Made by a program: the position numbers and the translations under genes. This document shows positions 9,385-17,160 of a DNA stretch of 64,000 nt, piece after piece. Location: positions 186,001-250,000 of the forward strand of contig JAFXKT010000001.1 in NCBI GenBank assembly GCA_017531585.1. Direction: 5' to 3'. How positions within the stretch are numbered: the first letter of the stretch is position 1; the number at the start of each line of letters is the position of its first letter. Source of the stretch: Candidatus Saccharimonadota bacterium. Lineage in GTDB: Bacteria > Patescibacteriota > Saccharimonadia > Saccharimonadales > Saccharimonadaceae. The notes below the pieces were generated by a model, which was not told the origin of the DNA, did no database searches, and saw only the letters and a list, made by a program, of their open reading frames with translations.

Positions 9385-9990
9385 TTACAAAACCTTTTTC
9401 TGCCAAGATTTTTTGCCACATTTTGGGCAGCGGAGATGACGCGTGCGCCCCATATGCATTGCTACAAATACAGCCTTGAAAGTTGGAACATGCTTGTGGC
9501 CGCATTCAGCACATTTGTAATAACCAGCGATTTGTTCGATTTTTAGACCAAAGAACATGGCGACCATAAATACAACAAAGCCCGTAATAAACATGGTAGT
9601 CGCAAGAGCAAAGTTTGTTTCAGCAATTGGAATGGCTAGGAACAGAAAAGCAAAGAAGGTTACCAAACCAATTCCACCAAGCACCCATTCGAGCGCAAGT
9701 AGTTGTTTATCTTTCTGTTCTTTTTGCTTAGCAAGCTCAAGAAGATTCTTCTCGAGCATTTTCTCATTATTTTTCATATCTACGATTTCTCCACTAAATA
9801 GATCATTAATTGTAATATCAAATAATTCGCAGAGCGCTGGCATCTTTGTCGTTTCCGGAAGGCAAATGCCGCGTTCCCATTTCGAGATAGAGCGATTCGA
9901 AATATCTAGCTCTTCCGCAAGACTTTCCTGCGTATAGCCCTTTTCTTGTCGCTTTTTCGCGATAAATTTTCCGATTTTCTTTAAGTCCAT
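9385..9990 (-). CDS. XRE-family HTH regulator with membrane segments and C-terminal zinc ribbon
   Basis: 201 residues. Residues 1-65 are a Cro/CI-type helix-turn-helix (pattern 'YTQESLAEELDISNRSISKWERG'-like, recognition helix near 28-40). A short coiled coil (about 72-100) precedes two hydrophobic segments (about 104-125 and 128-150). The C terminus holds CAEC near 160 and CPKC near 187, a zinc ribbon. Such membrane-bound XRE proteins are common in Firmicutes and may be an import. It uses AAAGGAG as ribosome binding site. Likely a regulator that responds to a signal at the membrane; target unknown. Confidence 0.85.
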   Translation of the reverse strand: MDLKKIGKFIAKKRQEKGYTQESLAEELDISNRSISKWERGICLPETTKMPALCELFDITINDLFSGEIVDMKNNEKMLEKNLLELAKQKEQKDKQLLALEWVLGGIGLVTFFAFLFLAIPIAETNFALATTMFITGFVVFMVAMFFGLKIEQIAGYYKCAECGHKHVPTFKAVFVAMHMGRTRHLRCPKCGKKSWQKKVL

Positions 9991-10153
9991 TAGGCTCCTT
10001 TGTATTATTTTGGGTTCTATTTTAGTCGTTTCCTACAAAAAGACCACAAACCGTAGGTAGAATCTTTATTAATTCTTATTATAGGCGCTTTTATTATTGT
10101 TCATATAACTACAAGCTCTGGAGGTTTATGCTCGTAGTATAATAATTGTCAGT

Positions 10154-10705
10154 ATGAATCCGCAGCAGCCAGCTCCAATCGTTTCCCATAACAAGCTTAA
10201 TGTATTCATTATTCTGCAAGTAATACTTCTTGTAATCCAGGTAATTATTCCATTATTACTTCTTACACCGCAAGGCTACATTCATCGACCGTTCGATAAC
10301 GGATTTGGGCGTACTTACGTTAACGGATACGAAATGGGGATGTTTGCTTACCTTATAGCTTCGGCAATCTTTGCGCGTTTCTCAATGCTCAACATTTGTA
10401 TATCAGAAAAGAGCAAAGCGTTTCAGGTAATCTACCTAATATCGCACATTATCTTATCCTTTTTTATATTTTTGGATTCATTAAAAAATATATGCATAGA
10501 TAGCTGTGGAAAATATGTTTTAATTAATACCGCCACTGGTACCACAGCATTCATTCTATACCTTCTCGAGTTTTGGTTAATCATTGCTTCACTCATAATT
10601 GTCGGCAAAATAAATAAGGCACAAGCGCAACTAGTAGCTACAAGCTCAGCACTCCAAGAAGCACACCCTGAAAACCAGGCAGAAAACAACCAAAACAGCC
10701 AATAG
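10154..10705 (+). CDS. Four-helix membrane protein of unknown function
   Basis: 183 residues. Hydrophobic segments lie near 14-37, 64-80, 90-112 and 128-150. The first loop has Gly, Tyr and Arg residues, and the last 30 residues are polar and Gln/Asn-rich. TATAAT lies 10 bases before the ATG. No motif recognised. Confidence 0.75.
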   Translation: MNPQQPAPIVSHNKLNVFIILQVILLVIQVIIPLLLLTPQGYIHRPFDNGFGRTYVNGYEMGMFAYLIASAIFARFSMLNICISEKSKAFQVIYLISHIILSFFIFLDSLKNICIDSCGKYVLINTATGTTAFILYLLEFWLIIASLIIVGKINKAQAQLVATSSALQEAHPENQAENNQNSQ

Positions 10706-10786
10706 TTTTAAATACTTCTATATTTTTCATAAGTGTCATCCCGCTCTCCTCTACAGCTTACCTGTGGTAGATTTTTCTACTATTTA

Positions 10787-10795
10787 TGATATAAT
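10787..10795 (+). promoter_or_regulatory. Extended -10 (TGA-TATAAT) of the DegV gene
   Basis: TGA-TATAAT about 60 bases before the ATG at 10857, giving a 5' leader that carries a ribosome binding site, unlike the leaderless genes here. Confidence 0.55.
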
Positions 10796-10856
10796 ATCGG
10801 CACGAGTGGTGGCATGGGCCGCCAAGTTTTTTATTAGAAAGAGGTGTAATGTATCT

Positions 10857-11843
10857 ATGAAAAAGACTATACGCTTCGAGGGCGGCACCGTCCTCAACAA
10901 AGAAAACCTTGCTCTTGTTACAGACCTCACGAGTGGTTTCTCGAAAGCCAAGGCAAAGAAATATGGCTTCGACCTCGTTAACTTCTCCGTTAGCTACAAA
11001 AACGACGGAAAGGTTATCGAGTACAAGGATGGCAATGAGCAGTCCGATGAGTTCTATGCTGAACTCGCAAACGAGAAGACTACCGACGCGAAGACTGGCA
11101 GCAGTATCGAAGACTTCGTTTCCATCTTCAAGAATCGTCTTAAAGAAGGAAAGCTGGTTATCTATCTTGGCGTTACAGATTCACTTTCGGCAGGCATGCG
11201 TAATGCCGCCATGACAGCTCGACAGATGATCTGCGACGATGAACCAGATCTAAATGCAGACAAAAACATTCTTATCTGGCCGACACACTGCATTGCCGGT
11301 GGACTCGGCCTCAGCCTTAGACTGCTTCGCGCTTGGCTCGACGAAGAGCCGAGAACATTGAACGAGCTCATGGAAAAGGTCGATTTCTTTGGCAACCACA
11401 CGGCACATATCTTCACATTGTTTAGCTACGACTACATGAAGCGTAGCGGACGCTTTGCGAGCACAAAAGATCAGCTCAAGATCGCTCTCGCAAAGACAAT
11501 GAAGATATTCCCTGTCATGCTTTCGCCTAGAAACGGTCCGCTCCAGCCTACCTGGAAAAAGGTTCGCGGAGAAAGAGCTCTGCTCAAGGCTTTCGTCGAC
11601 ATCTATGCAGATACCGCTATCGATCCCGAGCACGGAACCGTAGAAATCGACTACTCCGGCCCGACAAGAATCAACTCCATCGCCTACAAAAAGGCCGAGG
11701 AGCTGCGCAAAGAACTTACCGAGGCATTTCCTGCAGTCAAGATTATCATGGCACAGACCAGCCCTTCCGTGGGCTGTCATGTAGGCCCTGACGAGATTTC
11801 TTTCTTCTTCCTCCAGAAGGACGTTCGCCCTGACATGGAGTGA
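10857..11843 (+). CDS. DegV-family fatty-acid-binding protein
   Basis: 328 residues from the ATG at 10857. A longer frame begins at 10764, but it would run through the promoter; AGAGGTG precedes the chosen start. The protein follows the DegV plan: an N-terminal alpha/beta domain with 'VTDLTSGF', an early 'DG..QSDEFYAEL' segment, 'YLGVTDSLSAGMRNA' in the ligand cleft, then 'PTHCIAGGLGLSLRLL' and a C-terminal 'GCHVGPDEISFFF' strand. DegV (FakB-type) proteins bind a fatty acid, often for phosphorylation by FakA. No FakA is visible in the window. Single gene with its own promoter and terminator. Confidence 0.85.
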   Translation: MKKTIRFEGGTVLNKENLALVTDLTSGFSKAKAKKYGFDLVNFSVSYKNDGKVIEYKDGNEQSDEFYAELANEKTTDAKTGSSIEDFVSIFKNRLKEGKLVIYLGVTDSLSAGMRNAAMTARQMICDDEPDLNADKNILIWPTHCIAGGLGLSLRLLRAWLDEEPRTLNELMEKVDFFGNHTAHIFTLFSYDYMKRSGRFASTKDQLKIALAKTMKIFPVMLSPRNGPLQPTWKKVRGERALLKAFVDIYADTAIDPEHGTVEIDYSGPTRINSIAYKKAEELRKELTEAFPAVKIIMAQTSPSVGCHVGPDEISFFFLQKDVRPDME

Positions 11844-11866
11844 GTCACAACATTCTTCTTTCTTTC

Positions 11867-11894
11867 AGAGTCCCTTCGGGGGCTCTTTTTTCTC
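11867..11894 (+). terminator. Terminator of the DegV gene
   Basis: AGAGTCCC and GGGGCTCT around a TTCG loop, followed by T6. Confidence 0.85.
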
Positions 11895-11943
11895 GAAGAG
11901 CGCATTGTGATATATTAAAAGTAGTTAACCAAATAAAATAAAC

Positions 11944-12837
11944 ATGGCAAATACAAAATCTTCAAAAACAACTACTAAAAAGACTACTTCTAAACAAAAG
12001 GTTGTAAAAGTTACAACAAAAACCACCAAGGCTTCAGATATCTGGATTCAGGTTGGCTTAGCTATATACTTTACGGCATATTTTATCGCGCATCATTTTC
12101 TGGGCGTTTATAACACGCGCTGGATTTTGTATCTTGGCCTAGTTTTTCTAGTTATTTATGCCATTAAAACCAGGCAGAAGAAAGAAGAAAAGTTTGCCGA
12201 AGGTTTTTGCTTCTATAAGTTCTTCTTGGTCTATATTATCGGATGCATGATTGGTACTTATTACGAAGAAATTCTTACCTTCTGTCGATCAGGTCAGTGG
12301 CTATCTAGGCAGGGATTAATATATGGGCCGCTTAACCCAGTTTACGGCTTCGGTTTTCTAATCTTTACTTTTCTTCACTTCACCAACCCAAAACGCAAAT
12401 GGTACCTGACCTACGTTTATTCTTGTCTAATTGGCGGACTAACCGAGGTTATCTCAAGCCTGATTGGAGAATATATCTTCAAGGCTAATGCCTGGGATTA
12501 TTCAGATAAATTCTTGAATCTTTGGGGACGCACCACAATTCCGTACATGCTCTTCTGGGGCGCAGGCGGGTTAATCTTTGTAAAGCTCGTTTATCCAGCT
12601 TTATCTAAGTTTATTGAGTTGTTACCAAAACGAATCGGCAACGTAATCATGCCTAGCTTTCTAGTGTTCGTAGCATTAAGCCACATCGTGTCTTATACTG
12701 CACTATTTCGCTACGGAACCAGAGCAGAGGGCCAAGCGGCAAGCAACGGAATCGAGCTATTCCTAGATAAGCATTTCGACGACAAGCTCATGAAGCAATA
12801 CTACGATAATCCAGCACACAAAAAGATTGGAGAATAG
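11944..12837 (+). CDS. CmpB-like putative ABC transporter permease (multi-pass membrane protein)
   Basis: 297 residues. The first 30 are Lys/Thr-rich and cytoplasmic. About six membrane segments follow (roughly 35-52, 58-72, 88-108, 128-145, 155-175, 205-225, with one more near 238-255). Conserved points of the CmpB (ABC_trans_CmpB) family are visible: 'GTYYEEI', a glycine-rich 'GLIYGPLNPVYGFG', and 'WDYSDKFLNLWGR'. Function of the family is poorly known; it is annotated as a transporter permease without a nucleotide-binding partner, and none lies next to it here. Confidence 0.75.
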   Translation: MANTKSSKTTTKKTTSKQKVVKVTTKTTKASDIWIQVGLAIYFTAYFIAHHFLGVYNTRWILYLGLVFLVIYAIKTRQKKEEKFAEGFCFYKFFLVYIIGCMIGTYYEEILTFCRSGQWLSRQGLIYGPLNPVYGFGFLIFTFLHFTNPKRKWYLTYVYSCLIGGLTEVISSLIGEYIFKANAWDYSDKFLNLWGRTTIPYMLFWGAGGLIFVKLVYPALSKFIELLPKRIGNVIMPSFLVFVALSHIVSYTALFRYGTRAEGQAASNGIELFLDKHFDDKLMKQYYDNPAHKKIGE

Positions 12838-12859
12838 AGCGAGCCACGCAACAAGTGGC

Positions 12860-13312
12860 TTAGAATTCTCCAGCTATCTCCAAAATAGCTACTAGTATCC
12901 CGATAATAAACGGCGCGAAACAGGCTAGCAGAATTATAACTACAGCTATAGTTCCGGCCGTTTTCTGAGCCGTTTTTGATGCGGCCGCAGAGTTTGCCAT
13001 CGTAGAACGATGATTTGGATTTACAATATCAGTGATTGGCCTAGCCGTAATGGCAACCTCGTTTTGATCCGTGGCCGTTCCATACGGAACACGAGATAAA
13101 CCGGTCACTATCGAGCTAGAGTCGCCCATCATATTTGTATTAACTGAGCGCATGCCGCCAAAACCATAGCGCCTAGCGCGTGCTTCCATAATAGCAATTT
13201 CGCGATTTTGCTTCGCAATCATTTCTGGGGAGCCATAGCAAAGAAATTCTGACGTCTTACCAGGTGTTAGGCGTGGCGCCGAGAAGTTCCTGCCTTTTGC
13301 ATCGAGTCCCAT
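12860..13312 (-). CDS. C-terminally membrane-anchored protein of unknown function
   Basis: 150 residues. Residues 1-115 are soluble with several Arg, Asn, Ser and Met residues; residues about 120-146 form one hydrophobic segment at the C terminus. It is the last gene of a tight minus-strand operon and begins 7 bases behind the stop of the Na/Ca exchanger gene. No motif recognised. Confidence 0.7.
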   Translation of the reverse strand: MGLDAKGRNFSAPRLTPGKTSEFLCYGSPEMIAKQNREIAIMEARARRYGFGGMRSVNTNMMGDSSSIVTGLSRVPYGTATDQNEVAITARPITDIVNPNHRSTMANSAAASKTAQKTAGTIAVVIILLACFAPFIIGILVAILEIAGEF

Positions 13313-13319
13313 TTTGTTC

Positions 13320-14357
13320 CTAGTTAAGTCCGTTAATAATTACGTAGCTATAGTACGCAATGAAGACAGCGAGGAAAAATGCGCCTTCTTTGCGACCAAT
13401 GCGCCTGTCTTTCCAGGTAAAGAAGAATAGCAAAACAGTGCTCAGAAGCATCGCTGCAACGTCAATATAGGAGAATGAAAAGCTAGGAATACCACCAATA
13501 ACAAATGCTGGGACACCAGCAACAATACCAATATTGAAGATGTTTGAACCCACAACGTTACCAATAGCAATATCGCACTCGTTCTTTCGTGCAGCAATGA
13601 TAGAAGTAACAAGCTCTGGTAAAGACGTACCAAGAGCAACGACCGTCAAAGCGATAATCGCATCAGAAATGCCGATGATTGAGGCGATTTTGCTAGCAGA
13701 ATCGACAACACAGTTACTGCCAATAATAATACCGGCAATACCGATTACGACAAATAGAACCGCCTTCCAGAGCTTCATCGGAGGCTTTTCTTCGGAGTCT
13801 TCTTTAGCAGATTCGGTTTCAGCTTCGAGTGCTTTATTTTCTTTCTTCTCGGCAGCCTCTTCCTTGTTCTTGCGAATACGGCGGCGAGTCGTAGCGATAA
13901 GATAGTACATAAAAATGCTAAATGCGACCACCAAAACAGCGCCATCCTGCCTTGTGAAGGAATTATGATCGCCAGCCTGAAGCAAGACATCACACATTAG
14001 GATTGCCAACATGACAGTTAGCAAAATCATAATAGGAATTTCTTTCTTTAGCGTGCTGTTCTTTACAGGGAGCGGACGGATTAGCGACGCAGCACCAAGA
14101 ATAAGAAGAATATTCAAGATGTTTGAGCCAACAATGTTACCGAGCATCATGTCCCCAGTACCAGCAAGGAGAGATTTTACGCTAACCGCGAACTCTGGAG
14201 CGGAAGTACCAAAAGCAACAATAGTAAGACCAATAAGGATTTTTGGCATACCAAAGCGAGTCGCAACGCCACTTGAGCCATCAACAAACACATCTGCACC
14301 TTTAATAAGAAGCACGAAGCCGACAATAAGAAGAATAATCTGTAATAATATTTCCAT
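13320..14357 (-). CDS. Sodium/calcium exchanger, CaxA/YrbG type
   Basis: 345 residues with two homologous halves of about five membrane segments each, the hallmark of the CaCA superfamily. Each half has the ion-binding alpha repeat: 'GTSAPEFAVSV' near residue 50 and 'GTSLPELVTSI' near 245, with the key acidic Glu present in both. A Lys/Glu-rich cytoplasmic loop (about 160-190) joins them. It probably exports Ca2+ against Na+ or H+ at the cytoplasmic membrane. It follows the HD-domain gene by 10 bases. Confidence 0.92.
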   Translation of the reverse strand: MEILLQIILLIVGFVLLIKGADVFVDGSSGVATRFGMPKILIGLTIVAFGTSAPEFAVSVKSLLAGTGDMMLGNIVGSNILNILLILGAASLIRPLPVKNSTLKKEIPIMILLTVMLAILMCDVLLQAGDHNSFTRQDGAVLVVAFSIFMYYLIATTRRRIRKNKEEAAEKKENKALEAETESAKEDSEEKPPMKLWKAVLFVVIGIAGIIIGSNCVVDSASKIASIIGISDAIIALTVVALGTSLPELVTSIIAARKNECDIAIGNVVGSNIFNIGIVAGVPAFVIGGIPSFSFSYIDVAAMLLSTVLLFFFTWKDRRIGRKEGAFFLAVFIAYYSYVIINGLN

Positions 14358-14367
14358 AAAACCTATC

Positions 14368-16173
14368 TTACCACTTTAAGTTTTTTCTAGCCAAATCCTT
14401 AATCGGCCACTTACTCTCATCCACAACATGGAGACGACGGCCGCCACCATTAAAGATGTTCACTGATGATTCGAAGGTCTTATTGAATGAAGATTTCGAG
14501 CTATTTCGATAGAAAATACCAGAGGAAGCATCCCTTGTCTTTGCAATAGTCGTATAGGCACCGCTATCGCACATCTGAATAATGTAGCAAAGCTGACGAA
14601 TGCCCTTTGCTTCCTCTTCACCACCACCAAGACAATCCTTCGCTAATCTCAAACAAAGAGAGTTCAGCGCATCGCTAGCTTTCTTGCGTTTTTCTTTCGG
14701 TACACCAGGAATAATGCGCGCTTCGGCCATCAACTCCTTGCCTTCGCCTATCATGCCCAATATAAGCTCCTGATTCTCTGGGCTGATGCCAATTTTATCC
14801 AAGAAGTCAATTGCATAGCTCTCGTTATAAGCACTCTGAATAAGATCACGCTCAGCACGAGTCTTAGCATTCTTATATTCCGGAAGTTTCGCAGCCTCTG
14901 TTTTTCCGATATCGTGAATAAGCATTGAAAGGCGCGTAATTGGAAGAAGTTTGGCAGGTATTTTATCAGCAAAGTTTTCATCAAATAGACGAAGCATTGT
15001 GCCGGTATGTTCCTCTAGGGTGAACTTTTCCCAAACACCAGAGTCGGCCTCAAATATGTCTTTGTAACCAGGAACCTTTTTTGCTAGATCTATAATCTGT
15101 TCCGGCCTAATAAAACTATCCTCTTCAAGGCCAGCAACTAACAAATCTGACCGTTTTCCCGACGTAGCGGTTAATAGACTATCAACTTTCAAAGCAAGAC
15201 GGCCAAAAGTCTGCATGCGCTTCCTACGCGCACGCTCGTTTTTCTCTTCCGTATCAACTCTTTCGAGATCAAGCATGAAATTATTATTAAAATCTACACG
15301 CTTGCCATTTTCGTCTCTTACTCTAGTAGAGTTTAGACGTTCACGAAGACCCACAATATGCGCATTGCGCATCCAGGACGTCATATATTCCGCGTCATAG
15401 CTGGCGCCGTCAAAATGCATATCGTTCTTCAGGAGTTTATGGGCAAACCTCTGAACGCTCCTATAATCTCGAACCATGAGCCTACTGTTCGATGCGGAAG
15501 CAATATGTTTTGCTATGCCAGAATCACCAAGCGCTGCAGACAAAAGCGGGATGTCTGTATCTGGTATGACCTTATCAAAGAAACCAGCCTTCTTTCTTGC
15601 GAATGACGAAAGCCTTAATTTTAACTTACTAAACGGAATTTTACTACGATCTTCAAAATCAAAAGGAGAAGCCTCCGAAATTGGCATCTGAAGCTTGCGC
15701 AAAGCTTCGTTTACCTTCTTTTCTTCTTTCTTGTCTTTTGCTCTGTAATTTGTGTCAATTACACTCGCTTCAGGATCGTTTGAGGTAATGCGGTAAATTT
15801 CTTCTTTTGATTTATCGCCACCAGAGCGAACTCTAGCATACTGCTCTGCCACAAAGCGATTACCCGTCGACAATGCAGACACCTTATTCCAGTTCAAATG
15901 CTTATCATCCTTGCCGTTGCCGCCCTTATTGCCACCGTTATCATGTTCGGCGTCAACCGTAAACACGGATTTATCGTCAGGTCTCGAACGGCCATGAAGC
16001 ATCTCTTCATCGTTAACAGAGCGCAAAAAGCCAACTTTTTTTAGATATTCTAGCGCTTCATGCTTTTCTCGTTCCTCTGGAGAATAGCTGCGTTCGCCGA
16101 CTTCACTTCTCGTTCTTGAAGCTTTTTCGATTTTTTTGTCTACTGGTTTTGATATAACCTCTTTACCTGCCAT
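14368..16173 (-). CDS. HD-domain phosphohydrolase-like protein with novel N-terminal region
   Basis: 601 residues, no membrane segments. The HD motif is visible as His389 (EEHTG) and His420-Asp421 (IHDIGKTE); a later Asp (MCDSG) near 535 may complete the metal site. This module spans about 340-545. The N-terminal 120 residues hold a Gly/Asn-rich loop, 'SALSTGNRFVAEQYA' and 'EEIYRI', a pattern that recalls mono-ADP-ribosyltransferase or related toxin folds, but I cannot confirm it. The middle is Lys/Arg-rich. It lies between an AEC transporter gene (9 bases) and the Na/Ca exchanger (10 bases). Likely cleaves a nucleotide or phosphoester; substrate unknown. Confidence 0.7.
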   Translation of the reverse strand: MAGKEVISKPVDKKIEKASRTRSEVGERSYSPEEREKHEALEYLKKVGFLRSVNDEEMLHGRSRPDDKSVFTVDAEHDNGGNKGGNGKDDKHLNWNKVSALSTGNRFVAEQYARVRSGGDKSKEEIYRITSNDPEASVIDTNYRAKDKKEEKKVNEALRKLQMPISEASPFDFEDRSKIPFSKLKLRLSSFARKKAGFFDKVIPDTDIPLLSAALGDSGIAKHIASASNSRLMVRDYRSVQRFAHKLLKNDMHFDGASYDAEYMTSWMRNAHIVGLRERLNSTRVRDENGKRVDFNNNFMLDLERVDTEEKNERARRKRMQTFGRLALKVDSLLTATSGKRSDLLVAGLEEDSFIRPEQIIDLAKKVPGYKDIFEADSGVWEKFTLEEHTGTMLRLFDENFADKIPAKLLPITRLSMLIHDIGKTEAAKLPEYKNAKTRAERDLIQSAYNESYAIDFLDKIGISPENQELILGMIGEGKELMAEARIIPGVPKEKRKKASDALNSLCLRLAKDCLGGGEEEAKGIRQLCYIIQMCDSGAYTTIAKTRDASSGIFYRNSSKSSFNKTFESSVNIFNGGGRRLHVVDESKWPIKDLARKNLKW

Positions 16174-16182
16174 ATCTTACCT

Positions 16183-17109
16183 CTAAGCTAATAATATTCC
16201 CACCATCACTGGCATTGTTACGATAGACAGAATTGTTGAAATTGTAACTAGTTCAGATGATTCAATATCGTTGCCGCCGTATTTCGCCGCAAAGAGACCA
16301 AGACTCGTAGCGGTTGGCAAAGCCTGAATGAGCGTACATACAATAATAACTTCCTTAGGAAAATGAAGCGCCAAGAGCAAGAAATAGGTAACGAGTGGGC
16401 CGATAATTAGCTGGATTGCCGCCGTAAGAATAAGGCGCCACTTTTTAATAAGCTTCTTGAAGTCTGCGTGCGAGAGCATGAAACCAATACAAATAAGCGA
16501 TAATGCGGTCGTTGCGCTACCAGTAAAGCCAACGGCGCTTGTGATTGGATCTGGGAGCTTGAGACCGAGCAAGAAGACTAGCATGCCAAGAATAACGGCA
16601 ATGATGTTTGGATTCGTCACGATACCAAGGAATAACTTCTTGCTAAGCTTGCGCTCAAACAAGAAAACGCCATAAGAGAACAAAGCGATATTAAAAGCAA
16701 TGATGAAACCACAGTAAGGAACAATCCCCTCTTCGCCAAAAGTGCTCGAGATGATTGGATATCCGAGAAATGTAGCATTGTTAAAAATGAGAGCAAATTG
16801 CGACTCAAAACGAAGTTCGCCCTTATAGATATACTTATTAAAAATAATCCTGGAGAGAATTATGAGAGCAAACATTACAACAAAGCCAGCCACCAGACCA
16901 GAAACGAATAGGCTAGACGTTTGTTGATTATATTCGTTCGGAAAAGCCGCGAATAGCGATGCAGGCATAAAAACCATTAGCAAGAGATTTACGATTGCTT
17001 TGTTTGTATGCGTGTCGATAATTTTCCTTTTGCCCAAGAAAAAGCCAAGCAACATAATCAAGGCGATTGAGCCTAGTCGCGCATAAAAACTAGCTAGTTC
17101 GATTTGCAT
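16183..17109 (-). CDS. AEC-family transporter (auxin efflux carrier type)
   Basis: 308 residues with about ten membrane segments in two five-helix halves, as usual for the family (about 310 residues). Visible family features are the early 'GFFLGKRKIID' and the 'TAIQLIIGPLVTYFLL..' segment with conserved Pro and Gly in the second half, and 'QALPTATSLGLFAAKYG'. Bacterial members export or import organic acids such as malate. It is the first gene of an operon with the HD, Na/Ca exchanger and tail-anchored genes, using GAGAGAG as ribosome binding site. Confidence 0.85.
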   Translation of the reverse strand: MQIELASFYARLGSIALIMLLGFFLGKRKIIDTHTNKAIVNLLLMVFMPASLFAAFPNEYNQQTSSLFVSGLVAGFVVMFALIILSRIIFNKYIYKGELRFESQFALIFNNATFLGYPIISSTFGEEGIVPYCGFIIAFNIALFSYGVFLFERKLSKKLFLGIVTNPNIIAVILGMLVFLLGLKLPDPITSAVGFTGSATTALSLICIGFMLSHADFKKLIKKWRLILTAAIQLIIGPLVTYFLLLALHFPKEVIIVCTLIQALPTATSLGLFAAKYGGNDIESSELVTISTILSIVTMPVMVGILLA

Positions 17110-17139
17110 TTATCTCTCTCGGTTTTTGTTCTTATGTTT

Positions 17140-17148
17140 ATTATATCA
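17140..17148 (-). promoter_or_regulatory. Extended -10 (TGA-TATAAT) of the AEC-HD-exchanger operon
   Basis: TGA-TATAAT on the minus strand about 30 bases before the ATG at 17109. Confidence 0.55.
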
Positions 17149-17160
17149 GTTATGCTTGTT

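Noticed and set aside
10764..10856. N-terminal extension of the DegV protein by 31 residues
   Set aside because: The extension covers the extended -10; the ATG at 10857 has the ribosome binding site and matches the family start.
12838..12859. Hairpin AGCCAC/GTGGCT between convergent genes as terminator
   Set aside because: Only six base pairs and no T run on either strand.
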